Below are positions 16,908 to 26,111 of a stretch of DNA of 60,859 bases, in pieces. Where the stretch lies: the NCBI GenBank assembly GCA_003153295.1, contig PLXY01000008.1, positions 126,853 through 187,711 on the forward strand. Direction: 5' to 3'. The notes beneath the pieces are model-generated. The model made no database searches and was not told the origin of the DNA. It was given only the letters and a program-made list of their open reading frames with translations. The stretch is from Parachlamydiales bacterium. Its GTDB lineage: Bacteria; Chlamydiota; Chlamydiia; Chlamydiales; Rhabdochlamydiaceae. The translations under genes were made by a program, and so were the position numbers. Positions within the stretch are counted from its first letter, which is position 1. Each line of letters opens with the position of its first letter.

Positions 16908-19900
16908 TCACATTAGCATCTTTAGAACTTGTTTCAGCGGCTGCTCATCGGGAAGGATGAGTTTCTTTTTTTTAGCAGGGGGAGCTTCCGAGGTCTTTTT
17001 CTTTTTAGAAGATGCTTTGTCTCCGGAATCTGTGGTCTGCCAAGGGAATGGTTTTTTAGCAGGAGGGGCTTTTGAATTTAAATCTGGAAGTGGTCCTATC
17101 TTGCTCATGAACTGGCCCAAGACGGCACCTGCAGCGCCTTTTCCGACAGAACCTGAAACAACGTTTTGCTGCCAGAGCAAGAGAGCGGCGATTTTAGCTG
17201 TGGCTTTGGAAGTGTTGATCTTGACGTTATCTAACGTTCCCTTCATGGGGATTTGCAAGACGTAATCATCGGGCAGATTTTTAATTCCAAAGGCTGTTTT
17301 CAAACAGCTGGCTGTGAGGCCTAGGACCATGTCAACTTGACGGGAGACAAAATTGATAGTGCCCCAGACGCAGACTTGATAGGTGCTGGCGATCAAAATT
17401 TCAGTTCTTTCACAGTCTAAGACTCCATTTTTAATATGAAAATCTAGGGGAGCAAACCAAAGCTCGATGGTTTGGTTTTGAGAAAACTGGCTAAGCTTTA
17501 AAAGTCCGAGGGCGATATTGACATTACCTTCATTATGGCAATAGAGCTTGCCCAGTTCTAATCTCCCTGATGGGATATTCATTTGACCTGTCATGGAGGG
17601 CGATAGGGGATACGAAAATCCAGGTGCAGGAAGCTCCAATGTCAACGGCGCTTCAGAAGAAATGGAGGAAAGAGAAAGGGGATTCACGGCGTTTAAAATC
17701 ACACGGCTCAAATCGGGGGTGAGCAACATTTGCATGTGAAAAGTGTTATTAAGCTGGAGCAATTTGTTCGATATCGAACCATCAAGAGAGGTACGGATGT
17801 TAGGAGAATTGAGCTGGAGCTTGAGAGGTCCATTCCAATCGGTCAAAGAGGCCGTAGCAGAAAGATTCATTTGTGGACCGAAAAGAGTTTCTAGGGAAAT
17901 AGAGCTTTTTCCCACAGCGCGATAGACCACATCTAAAGCTTGAGTTGGGAATTGGTCCAAACGGCAGTTGAGATCCATCATTCCGGTATTTGAATCCAGA
18001 GAGCCTTGAAGAGAAATAGAACCTTCAGGAGCGCCATTTGCTATCAAAGTGAAGAGAAGAGGGCTATCAGCTGTCGAATGATCCACGTGAAGCCGGATTG
18101 CATTTAATTGAGTGCTTTTCGAAGAGTTTTTTGCGGAAAAACTTAAGGTGTCGATGGTTAGATCCGCTTGGCAAGAAAGCTTGGCCACGTCGAATTTATC
18201 TTCACAGCATGGAATTGTAAAAGAAGGGATGGAGGCTTTGACAATTGCAGGCTGATTGAGGACAAAGGGGGTGGGAGTTGCATTGAACCAATGGTCCAGC
18301 GGGGCATATGCTTCAGGAGTGAGGGTCAGGACGATCTTTGCAGGTTTTATGAGACTTAAACTTTTTTCGGTTTTTTCTAAAGAACCTTGAGCTGAAATCA
18401 TGCTGGAGCTCAAATCAAAAGAGATCTGCTTTTTTTGAGATAAATAAGTTAAATCGACGGTAGCGTTCAAGTCAGGTCCTAGAATCGGGGCCAATTGCTG
18501 ATTCTTTAAAAAAAGATCGATGATCGAGGTTGGAAATTGAACGAGCGAGACCTTGGCAACGAGGTCTTCCGGCCATCCAAAAGTACCTGAGGCATTGACA
18601 GTCCCTGTGGTGCCTACGGTGGAGGTGAGATCAAAAGTCCCTTGCTGGCTTTTCAAGTTTCCCGTTGCAGAAATGACGGTTTCACCGATGGGAACGCCCT
18701 TGAGGGTCATCGGCTCCGACGTGATCTTAAAGGAAATCGGTCCATTGAAATTTGTCAGAGAAACGCGAATAGGCTGGATTTGGATATGGAGAACAGTCGG
18801 CTGGTCTAATAAAGGAGGCAAAGGTGTTGGAAGCTGGGCTAAATGATAGACAATCTCTGCTGGTTTATTTAAAAAAGCCACATTCTGGCTAGGATCATAA
18901 CCTCCAGAAAAGCTTCCTTGCCATTCGTCACCTTGCACTGTAGCTGTAATGGTTGAAAGGGTCTGAATAGAGAAGTCGACATGAGTGTTTTGGGGGAAGA
19001 GCCCTTGGCCAGTCCATGTCATCTGTTTCAAATCATCGGGAAAGTAAAGAGCGGTATTGAGCTGCACTTGAGGCGAATCGGCTTTCAGGGTGAACCGGCG
19101 GGCTTTAAAATTATCGGTAGAGACAAAGAGTGCAAAAGGTTGCAGAACTCCAAACGGAAATTGCAAAGCGTCGCCTTTTAAAGTCGCTTGAAAAGAGAAA
19201 CTGTCTCGGTCGGCAAGCGGAAGAGAAAGATTATCAATTTTTAACTGTCCCTTGAATGGAGTAGAATCACGACTTAAAGGCATACCGGTGAGCTTTTGAA
19301 TGAAAACTGGAGTGATCTGAAATTGAACCAAAGCGGGTGTGGCCAGAGAGACGGTGTCATCATGGGTGGTTGTTTCGATATGGGCAGAAAAACTAGGAGA
19401 GCTTGCATCGCAGAAAAGCTCTAAAGTCTGGGGAAGATTTCGAAGTTTAAGCTGCACGTTGATCGCTTCACCGACGGATTCTAAGAGCATTCCTTTTAAA
19501 GCGGGCTGAAAAAGAGCCACGGTTTGATCGATGCTGCGCATGGGGAAGTTTTGAAGATTAGCGCTTAAGTCAATCTGAGATTGGGAAGAGTTATACAAAA
19601 AAGAAAGGTCAAAATTGCCTTTCACGGCGCCTTGAGAAGTTTGCCCATTTCCCTGTAATTTGATCTGCGTTTTTAGAAGCGAGATGTCTAGTGCGACATT
19701 TTGGAGCTCAATGGGGTCAAAGCCTTGACTTAAGAATTTGACATTGCCTTGATTGACTTTGACATGACCTAAGTAAGGCGGGAGGAAATTCATAGGAATA
19801 TGCGAGAAGGTTATCTGAGGAAGAAAACCTCCTTGAGCCGCTGCTCGTGCGATCCTTTTTTTTACAGGAAGTGGAAGATCAGCATTGACGATCACTTGCG

Positions 19901-20213
19901 GTGATGTCATGTCCATATTGCCTAAGTTATGATAGAAGAGGAGCTGCCAGAGGGTGGCGTCTGTAGTAACTTCTGGACCGATAAAAGTTGTTTTTTCTCG
20001 AGGATAGATGATGGTGATATTCTCAAATCTTTGACCCTTCCACCAGCTCAGGTCAAAAGTCTCGGCGGACATGGTATTGCCTGTTGCCGCTTTATAGGCT
20101 TTAAAGAAGGCGGCTTTACCCCACTTTGTCGAGACGATATTAGGAAAAAAAAGAAAAGCTAGAAGTAGAAGAACAAGCCCTAAAAGAATAAGGCGGAATA
20201 AGAATCTGATCAT
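16908..20213 (-). CDS. Large AsmA/DUF3971-like envelope protein
   Basis: 1,101 residues. The start is taken at ATG 20213 because it overlaps the nudix stop as ATGA. An upstream extension would lie inside the nudix gene. An uncleaved N-terminal membrane segment (residues about 2-24, FLFRLILLGLVLLLLAFLFF) is followed by a long beta-rich region of repeated amphipathic strands, as in AsmA, TamB and YhdP-like proteins that bridge the periplasm and move lipids. The last 60 residues are Lys/Pro-rich (APPAKK repeats). Family placement is by architecture. Translational coupling to the nudix gene indicates one operon. Confidence 0.75.
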   Translation of the reverse strand: MIRFLFRLILLGLVLLLLAFLFFPNIVSTKWGKAAFFKAYKAATGNTMSAETFDLSWWKGQRFENITIIYPREKTTFIGPEVTTDATLWQLLFYHNLGNMDMTSPQVIVNADLPLPVKKRIARAAAQGGFLPQITFSHIPMNFLPPYLGHVKVNQGNVKFLSQGFDPIELQNVALDISLLKTQIKLQGNGQTSQGAVKGNFDLSFLYNSSQSQIDLSANLQNFPMRSIDQTVALFQPALKGMLLESVGEAINVQLKLRNLPQTLELFCDASSPSFSAHIETTTHDDTVSLATPALVQFQITPVFIQKLTGMPLSRDSTPFKGQLKIDNLSLPLADRDSFSFQATLKGDALQFPFGVLQPFALFVSTDNFKARRFTLKADSPQVQLNTALYFPDDLKQMTWTGQGLFPQNTHVDFSIQTLSTITATVQGDEWQGSFSGGYDPSQNVAFLNKPAEIVYHLAQLPTPLPPLLDQPTVLHIQIQPIRVSLTNFNGPISFKITSEPMTLKGVPIGETVISATGNLKSQQGTFDLTSTVGTTGTVNASGTFGWPEDLVAKVSLVQFPTSIIDLFLKNQQLAPILGPDLNATVDLTYLSQKKQISFDLSSSMISAQGSLEKTEKSLSLIKPAKIVLTLTPEAYAPLDHWFNATPTPFVLNQPAIVKASIPSFTIPCCEDKFDVAKLSCQADLTIDTLSFSAKNSSKSTQLNAIRLHVDHSTADSPLLFTLIANGAPEGSISLQGSLDSNTGMMDLNCRLDQFPTQALDVVYRAVGKSSISLETLFGPQMNLSATASLTDWNGPLKLQLNSPNIRTSLDGSISNKLLQLNNTFHMQMLLTPDLSRVILNAVNPLSLSSISSEAPLTLELPAPGFSYPLSPSMTGQMNIPSGRLELGKLYCHNEGNVNIALGLLKLSQFSQNQTIELWFAPLDFHIKNGVLDCERTEILIASTYQVCVWGTINFVSRQVDMVLGLTASCLKTAFGIKNLPDDYVLQIPMKGTLDNVKINTSKATAKIAALLLWQQNVVSGSVGKGAAGAVLGQFMSKIGPLPDLNSKAPPAKKPFPWQTTDSGDKASSKKKKTSEAPPAKKKKLILPDEQPLKQVLKMLM

Positions 20214-20764
20214 AAATTTGCATACCTCAAGATTCCGACGATAGTCTTGGCATCGCAAATCTGACCGTTTTCGATCATTTTTTTGGCTTCTGTGAGTGAG
20301 ACGGCCCTGACATCGATCACATCGGTATCATCCGCATGAAGGGGACTTTCTGTGAGATCTTGACCTAGATAGAGATGAATATATTCGGCCATAGAGCCAG
20401 GAGAAGAAAAACAGCCACCGAAGGGTTGAAGAGAGCCAGCTTTATAGCCTGTTTCTTCTTGGAGCTCTCTTTGGGCGCAAGTCGCAGGGGATTCGCCCGG
20501 ATCGAGCATCCCCGCTGGCAGCTCCAAGGTAATCCGTTCTAGGGCCCTGCGCCATTGCTCGACAAGGATAATATGGCCCTGAGGATCGATAGGGATAATG
20601 GCCACAGCGCCTAAGGTGACAACAATGTCCCAGGTTTTTACAGGATGGTGAGGGGTATGAATGACATCGTGCCTGACTTTGAGGAATTTTCCCTCATAGG
20701 CCCAATGGCTGTCGATTTTGGAGTTTTTTTCCTGAAATTCGTATGCGTCAGCGTTTTTTCCCAT
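20210..20764 (-). CDS. Nudix hydrolase, ADP-ribose pyrophosphatase-like
   Basis: 184 residues. A complete nudix box is present (G-x5-E-x7-R-E-x2-E-E-x-G): G-MLDPG-E-SPATCAQ-REL-QEETG. The upstream sequence ILVEQWRRA and the downstream FSSPGSMAEYIHLYLG resemble the NudF/YffH group that cleaves ADP-ribose or similar nucleoside diphosphate sugars, giving AMP plus sugar phosphate. It is cytosolic with no leader. The ATG at 20764 lies in a palindromic CCCATATATGGG. The stop overlaps the next gene's ATG. Confidence 0.9.
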   Translation of the reverse strand: MGKNADAYEFQEKNSKIDSHWAYEGKFLKVRHDVIHTPHHPVKTWDIVVTLGAVAIIPIDPQGHIILVEQWRRALERITLELPAGMLDPGESPATCAQRELQEETGYKAGSLQPFGGCFSSPGSMAEYIHLYLGQDLTESPLHADDTDVIDVRAVSLTEAKKMIENGQICDAKTIVGILRYANL

Positions 20765-20805
20765 ATATGGGAATTATTAACGAGTGTAGAAGCGAGTGTC
20801 AAGGG

Positions 20806-22293
20806 TTAATCAACGTCTTCAGCATGTGTAAATTGATGGATGTTGCGCCGTAAGGTCCTGGTAAAGTCTAGATCAGTAGCTGAAACAAGAGCAGTTTTTG
20901 CCTCTTGAGTTAACTGAAACTTTTGAAGAATTTCTTCTTTAGCTCGAGGATATAGGCGGATAAGATCTTCATAGTCTTTCAATTCTAGGACTTGTCCGTC
21001 AATACCCATATTTTTGTCGTTTAATCTAGTGGACAGTGATTCGATTTGTTCTTTGATGTTTTTTGTTAATAAGTGTCGAATTGCAGCTTTCGATTGATCA
21101 CTTGCGAGGATAATAGATTGGTAATGGTTTGTCCCGTTATAATAAACGATATTGACATTGTCTAGATTGCAGGTTTCAATCGTACCCGGAATATTAAAAA
21201 GATGGCCGATGACTCTGATCTCGTAGTTAGTATTATCGCTAGTTTTTTGAAGAATAATAAAAGGTTGTTCCAAAGCTAAAAAGAAAGGCAAGTCAAGCAT
21301 AGTGTTCGGTTCGCGTATTAAGTTTGCGTATTGAACAGCTTTCTTTTCACGAATCGCTTCTATTTGGAAATCGGGATGGATCTTTTTATGCTCTAATAAA
21401 GCGTTTTCTATAGCTTGCAAGCAAGGCTCTCGTGTATTTGCTATAGAGAGATTATGGAAAGGATTAGAATCTTTTCTTTCAATTACACTCGCAGCTTTTT
21501 TAATTAGGGCATTTGAAAGTAATTGGGTTCGCTTTTTAATATCATTTTCATTTTTAAGAGTTTGAATTAACTCTGGAGGAAGCTTATATTTTGCTACGAT
21601 TGTTTCTATAGAAATTTTTTTATCTAATTCATTTTTAGCCAGTGAAAGGCTAGCACATCGATTCTCAGTGGAGCCTGCATCTTTTATACTATCAGTGATC
21701 ACTTGATGAAGAGGGGACCGTTCAATAGCAGGTTTTTTCGGTTTTGATTTGATATGTTCCTTCTCTAAAAGCATCTTTGTAAATTGGGCAACTCCTCTGA
21801 GATCTTCTTTAAAATCGTTTTGGAGTTTAGCTTTTGCGGCTTCATCTAGCTCGGCTTCTTCTAGTTTATAGACTTCAGGTTCAGCAGCGCCTTCCGATTG
21901 GAATTCGATTTGTTTGAGGTTCATGGCTACCGGTGGATTTTTGAAGCGGGTCCAATATATACCTACCGTGCTGCTTAAGAAAGATTCTGTCTCCATATTC
22001 TGTTCGAAAGTGAAACTGAGTTTAGAAAGTTGGTTCGTGGTTGGTTTTGCTTTTTCGAAGATTTTCTTGCAGCGATCTGTCAATTCGCCCAGCTCACCAC
22101 TATCTGAAAGGGTTTTAATATCGATATCTTTCCAAGTTCCATCGATTTTCATGCGCACTTGCGTGATCTGAAATTCCTTTCCATTAATCGTGATGATATG
22201 CGGTTTCGCAGGAATAGCTGGTATAGCTGCGGCAGGAGTAGCACCTACAGCAGAAAATAACATCCTAGCGTCCAGATTAGCGTCTTGAGTCAT
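20806..22293 (-). CDS. OTU-like cysteine protease, putative deubiquitinase effector
   Basis: 495 residues. Annotated from a pattern match, not a search. STENRCASLSLAKNEL (Cys213) sits where OTU proteases carry D-G-N-C-L-F-R-A-L. A helical stretch follows, then YANLIREPNTMLDLPFFLALEQPFIIL and INIVYYNGTNHYQSI, here given in part, ending in His390-Tyr391. That matches the OTU end pattern: G/D-x-x-E/F-x-x-A-L, a strand with I-x-V, then a final H-Y. The N-terminal 190 residues are unrecognised and may carry a secretion signal. Neighbouring genes are metabolic. AAGG precedes the ATG by 7 bases. OTU enzymes are known from Chlamydia, where they remove host ubiquitin. The Asp of the triad could not be assigned. 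Confidence 0.6.
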   Translation of the reverse strand: MTQDANLDARMLFSAVGATPAAAIPAIPAKPHIITINGKEFQITQVRMKIDGTWKDIDIKTLSDSGELGELTDRCKKIFEKAKPTTNQLSKLSFTFEQNMETESFLSSTVGIYWTRFKNPPVAMNLKQIEFQSEGAAEPEVYKLEEAELDEAAKAKLQNDFKEDLRGVAQFTKMLLEKEHIKSKPKKPAIERSPLHQVITDSIKDAGSTENRCASLSLAKNELDKKISIETIVAKYKLPPELIQTLKNENDIKKRTQLLSNALIKKAASVIERKDSNPFHNLSIANTREPCLQAIENALLEHKKIHPDFQIEAIREKKAVQYANLIREPNTMLDLPFFLALEQPFIILQKTSDNTNYEIRVIGHLFNIPGTIETCNLDNVNIVYYNGTNHYQSIILASDQSKAAIRHLLTKNIKEQIESLSTRLNDKNMGIDGQVLELKDYEDLIRLYPRAKEEILQKFQLTQEAKTALVSATDLDFTRTLRRNIHQFTHAEDVD

Positions 22294-22417
22294 ATTAAAC
22301 CTTGTTAACTATTTCTTTAACTTATTTTAACATATTGAGGTGAGTAATGCTATATAAATATTTGAATGTAAAGTCTTGAAAATTAGGCAATTATATTAAT
22401 AATTGAGGATAAGTTAG

Positions 22418-24250
22418 TTATTCGACTGTGACTGATTTGGCTAAATTGCGGGGATGGTCGATTTCTTTGCCTCGGCATAGGGCGATATAGTAGGCAAAAA
22501 GCTGGGTAGCTACGGAAAACGGAATAGGAGCGAGTTCATCTGAACAAGAAGGGAGATAAATGACATCATCAGCAACCGTCTCAATGTCAGGGGTATTTTC
22601 AAAGGCAAAAGCTAGAACAGGGGCGCCGCGGGACTTAACTTCAGTGAGGTTGCTGATCATTTTATCGAGGGTCCGGTGGTTGCCGCAAAGGCCGATCACG
22701 GGGAATTCAGAATCAATCAGGGCGATAGGCCCATGTTTCATTTCACCGGCAGCGCAGCCGGTGGCGTTGAGATAGGATATCTCTTTGAGTTTTAAAGCAG
22801 CCTCGAGGCTGGCGGGATACATGCAATGACGGCCTAAGAAAAAGAAATGGTTATAATGGCTGTAGCGTTGAGCGATCTCAGCAATCTTGGGATGGAGGGA
22901 GAGGACCTGTTCTACAAGGATAGGGAGTTGATGTAATTCTGCTAAAAACGACTGTCCTTCTTCTTTAGTCAGGTGCCGTTGGCGTCCCATGAGGAGAGCT
23001 AAGAGTGAAAGAATTGTCAATTGGCTAGTGAAGGCTTTGGTGGAGCAAACGCTGATTTCAGGGCCGGCGCGTAAGAATACCGTTGCATCTGCTTCTCGGA
23101 CTAAGGTCGAATTCCGGACATTGCAAATAGCTAGGACTTTGGATCCTTTTTGCTTCACTTCCCGGATAGCAGCGATGGTATCGAGGGTCTCGCCCGATTG
23201 GCTAATAGCAATAACCAAGGTGTTTTCGGAGACGAGCGGATTTTTATAACGGAACTCGGAAGCGATTTCAGCTTGCGCAGGAATACGGGCTTTTTCTTCG
23301 AAGAGGAAAGATCCGATGCATCCCGCATGCCAGGAAGTCCCGCAACCGAGAATGAGAATCCGGCGGACGGCCTGCAGATCTTGAGGAGTGAGGTTGAAGT
23401 TTTCAAATTCAACGGTTCCGAGATCTTCAATAAACCGGTTATGCAACGCCTGCTCAAGGGTTTGGGGCTGTTCGAAGATCTCTTTAAGCATAAAATGCTC
23501 AAAGTCGCCTTTAGAACGAACGTAGTTTTCTAGGCCTAATTTTTCAGAAGTCTTGGTTATCTGGACGCAAGAAGGATCAAAAACTTCGACTTTATCGGCC
23601 TGAATGACGGCCAGTTCATCATTGCGCAAGAAGAAGACATCGAGGTCTGAAGAATGAAAAGCATTAGGATCGGAAGAGAGGAACGCTTCACCCGAAGACG
23701 GTTTAAAAGCCACGGCAAGGGGATTTTCTCTAGAAACTGCAATAATTTTATCGGGATGGTCTTTATGAATGACAGCTATGCCCCAAAATCCCTGCATGAG
23801 GGAAAGGGCCTGCTGAGTTGCAGAAACGATATCTCCCTGGTAGAAATGAGCAATGAGCTGTGCAATCACTTCAGTATCTGTATCGGAGCTGAATTGGATA
23901 CCGTAGGATTTGAGCATCTCGCGGAGCGGGCGATGATTTTCAATAATGCCATTATGGACGACAGCAACGCGGAGATGTTGGTCAAAATGGGGATGGGCAT
24001 TTTCACGTGAGGGCTTGCCATGAGTGGCCCAGCGGGTATGTGCAATGGCCAAGGAAAGTTGAGCCGGTTTGGCTAGCCACGCTTGCTCTAAGGCACGGAC
24101 TTTTCCGATCTCTTTCCAATAGTGGAGCTGTCCGTCGGAAATACCGACAAGACCGGCTGAATCATACCCGCGGTATTCGAGTTTTTTAAGACCTTCTAAG
24201 CAGATAGCCGCTGAATTATCAGGGCCGATATATCCAAATATGCCGCACAT
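22418..24250 (-). CDS. glmS: Glutamine-fructose-6-phosphate aminotransferase
   Basis: 610 residues, the usual length. The enzyme converts fructose-6-phosphate plus glutamine to glucosamine-6-phosphate, the first step toward UDP-GlcNAc for LPS and peptidoglycan-like material. The protein starts MCGIFGYIG with Cys2 as the glutaminase nucleophile. HTRWATHG and VHNGIIENH complete the N-terminal Ntn-type glutaminase domain. Two SIS domains follow from about residue 285 (GCGTSWHAG; ISQSGETLDT; STKAFTSQ; ELKHGPIALI-like EMKHGPIALID). The C-terminus DHPRNLAKSVTVE is typical. A MITE-like inverted repeat lies 22 bases upstream of the start codon, where the promoter would be expected. Confidence 0.98.
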   Translation of the reverse strand: MCGIFGYIGPDNSAAICLEGLKKLEYRGYDSAGLVGISDGQLHYWKEIGKVRALEQAWLAKPAQLSLAIAHTRWATHGKPSRENAHPHFDQHLRVAVVHNGIIENHRPLREMLKSYGIQFSSDTDTEVIAQLIAHFYQGDIVSATQQALSLMQGFWGIAVIHKDHPDKIIAVSRENPLAVAFKPSSGEAFLSSDPNAFHSSDLDVFFLRNDELAVIQADKVEVFDPSCVQITKTSEKLGLENYVRSKGDFEHFMLKEIFEQPQTLEQALHNRFIEDLGTVEFENFNLTPQDLQAVRRILILGCGTSWHAGCIGSFLFEEKARIPAQAEIASEFRYKNPLVSENTLVIAISQSGETLDTIAAIREVKQKGSKVLAICNVRNSTLVREADATVFLRAGPEISVCSTKAFTSQLTILSLLALLMGRQRHLTKEEGQSFLAELHQLPILVEQVLSLHPKIAEIAQRYSHYNHFFFLGRHCMYPASLEAALKLKEISYLNATGCAAGEMKHGPIALIDSEFPVIGLCGNHRTLDKMISNLTEVKSRGAPVLAFAFENTPDIETVADDVIYLPSCSDELAPIPFSVATQLFAYYIALCRGKEIDHPRNLAKSVTVE

Positions 24251-24271
24251 GTGATATGAGCCTCAAAGTAA

Positions 24272-24424
24272 GGGTAGTCCTAAATATGTAATGCTGGACG
24301 ATGATTTGACAAATGCAAGACATTTGAGAAGTGCATAGCTAAAGAAGCTATGGACGACGAAAATGGCAAAGCAGTTGTCGATCAGCGGAAGTCATACGCC
24401 AGCATTACATGTTTAGGACTACCC
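24272..24424. mobile_element. MITE-like element with 26-bp terminal inverted repeats
   Basis: The ends GGGTAGTCCTAAATATG... (24272-24297) and its reverse complement (24399-24424) match at 25 of 26 positions. The interior of about 100 bases is non-coding and contains a small hairpin (CATAGC...GCTATG). No transposase fits. Length, perfect ends and intergenic position suggest a miniature inverted-repeat element or the shrunken remnant of an insertion sequence. No clear target duplication was found. It sits between divergent glmS and a thioesterase gene and could affect both promoters or fold as a long RNA hairpin. Confidence 0.65.
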
Positions 24425-24477
24425 AAATAAGGGACTATAGCAGAAAAAGGTTTGACGAAGGAAATAAAAACATTTTT

Positions 24478-24987
24478 ATGGAAAAGTTAGCAGCAAAACC
24501 GATCAAGGATTCAGCCGTCGATGACCATACCTATAAAGTTTTTCCTAATGATCTGAACTCATATGGCACGGCCTTTGGGGGGATGATCATGGCCATCTGC
24601 GATAGGACGGCCTTGGTCGTCGCTGAAAGACATAGTAAAAAAACCTGTGTAACGGCCTCCGTTGACTCGATGCATTTTTTGAGGCCGGCCGGGCAGGGGG
24701 ATATTCTCTTGTTCAGTGCTGCGATCAACCGAGCCTGGACAACATCGATGGAAATCGGGGTTAAAGTCGTTGCCGAGCATTATGAAACGGGTGAAAAAAG
24801 ACATATTCTATCGGCCTATTTTACCTTTATTGCGTTAGATGACAATAAGGAGCCTACCGCAGTGCCTCCCGTGAGCCCAAAAACACCCCTGGAAAAAAGA
24901 CGGTTTGAAGAGGCCAATGACCGGCGTGAACGTCGTAAAAAAGAGGCGGAAGAGCGGAAGTTGAAGCGGGAAAATTTCTCTATTTAA
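24478..24987 (+). CDS. Hot-dog fold acyl-CoA thioesterase, YciA/BFIT-like
   Basis: 169 residues from ATG 24478. Upstream codons in the same frame lie in the MITE-like element and are not used. The hot-dog core is visible: YKVFPNDLNSYGTAFGGMIM (N-x-x-G-x-x-F-G-G) followed by the long helix with D-R at AICDRTAL, then strands VTASVDSMHFLRP and GDILLF. This is the acyl-CoA hydrolase family that releases fatty acids or small acyl groups from CoA. The C-terminal 35 residues are highly charged (EERK-rich). AAGGAAAT lies about 17 bases before the ATG, a poor spacing. Confidence 0.88.
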   Translation: MEKLAAKPIKDSAVDDHTYKVFPNDLNSYGTAFGGMIMAICDRTALVVAERHSKKTCVTASVDSMHFLRPAGQGDILLFSAAINRAWTTSMEIGVKVVAEHYETGEKRHILSAYFTFIALDDNKEPTAVPPVSPKTPLEKRRFEEANDRRERRKKEAEERKLKRENFSI

Positions 24988-25097
24988 TCTGTTAATGCAA
25001 CATCTTTATTATTATATAGTTATAAATTAAATTAATTATTTATATTAATCAAATAATTTGTTATAATTTTATCATATAATAAATAAAAAGGTGGTTT

Positions 25098-26111
25098 ATG
25101 ACGTCCCAAGTAATGATGAAGGCGCAGAGAAGTTATAGTGAAGAAATGGTCGAGCCTTTACCTGATTTCGATCCTCAAGTCGCTAAAATCTTTGATCTAG
25201 TGACCTCACAAAGCCAGCCCTATGCACCTCCTTCTATGACGGGTTTTTCAGCTCTGGTGATAACAGCCATTAATCCAGAAGAAAGAAAAAAATGGGTTAT
25301 TGTAGAGAAACTCCGTTCTTTCATTTGCTTACAAAAAATGGGTGCCACCCCCACTGAAGTTTTTTATGAAGCCCTGCAGAAGGGCCATAAAGATATTACG
25401 GGATCGCTGATTGCCCATATTTCTGCACATGATGCAGGACAAGGGTTTACGTGGGTCTGTGCGTATGGAGATATCGAAATGGCCAAGATGTTTCTCGCTG
25501 ACGACAGAATAGGCGATGCGCATCTGACAGAAGGATTCAGACTGGTATGTGATATCGGAAACGCCGAGATCGCTGCTGAGCTAAAGCATCATCCAAAAAT
25601 CTCTCAAACAAACCTTGATGCCGGATACTTGATCGCTTACCAAGAGAGCAATAAACCTGAATTACAAGCGCGCCATACGACGATCATGGAAATCTTAAGT
25701 GAAAAGGTTTCAGCTGAAGGAATCGGAAAAGTTTTCATTCAAGCCTGTAAAGACAGCCGACAAGATGTCGCAATTAAGCTCATGCAAAATCCCCGTTTGA
25801 AACTTGCAGATCTGCAAAGAGGACTTGCGATTGCAGAAGGCAAGGGGTTTGCCGATGCTCTGAAGAGCCAATTAGATGCTAAAACACGGATTCAATTATA
25901 CTTCTATAATAGCCGCCGTACTTTTTTCTTCAGCGGACTGCTGACAGCGGTGGTTGGAGGGACGATTCTCTATAGCAATCTATTTACCCGGATGCCTCAG
26001 GCCGAACTCCTTGACAGCACGCCGGTGTTAGACTCATTGAGGATGGTCAATAATTTGGATGATTTTTTTGCAAACACACAACGCTGCTGTAGTTTACCAC
26101 CACCTAAGTAG
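25098..26111 (+). CDS. Ankyrin-like repeat protein with C-terminal membrane segment
   Basis: 337 residues with AAGGTGG before the ATG. The middle (about residues 85-265) shows divergent ankyrin-like helix pairs (GFTWVCAYGDIEMAKMFL; GFRLVCDIGNAEIAAEL; VFIQACKDSRQDVAIKLM). A hydrophobic segment near residues 272-290 (FFFSGLLTAVVGGTILYSNLF, in part) is followed by a short tail. The shape, a repeat domain plus tail anchor, suggests a membrane-tethered, possibly inclusion-membrane, protein. That is inference. Its 3' end overlaps the convergent methyltransferase gene by 8 bases. Confidence 0.8.
   Translation: MTSQVMMKAQRSYSEEMVEPLPDFDPQVAKIFDLVTSQSQPYAPPSMTGFSALVITAINPEERKKWVIVEKLRSFICLQKMGATPTEVFYEALQKGHKDITGSLIAHISAHDAGQGFTWVCAYGDIEMAKMFLADDRIGDAHLTEGFRLVCDIGNAEIAAELKHHPKISQTNLDAGYLIAYQESNKPELQARHTTIMEILSEKVSAEGIGKVFIQACKDSRQDVAIKLMQNPRLKLADLQRGLAIAEGKGFADALKSQLDAKTRIQLYFYNSRRTFFFSGLLTAVVGGTILYSNLFTRMPQAELLDSTPVLDSLRMVNNLDDFFANTQRCCSLPPPK

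Noticed and set aside
17000..20160. Several plus-strand open frames of 60-100 codons
   Set aside because: Shadows of the AsmA-like gene on the opposite strand.
20214..20258. Upstream extension of the AsmA-like gene
   Set aside because: It lies inside the nudix gene; the ATGA overlap at 20210-20213 and the membrane helix immediately after it support the later start.
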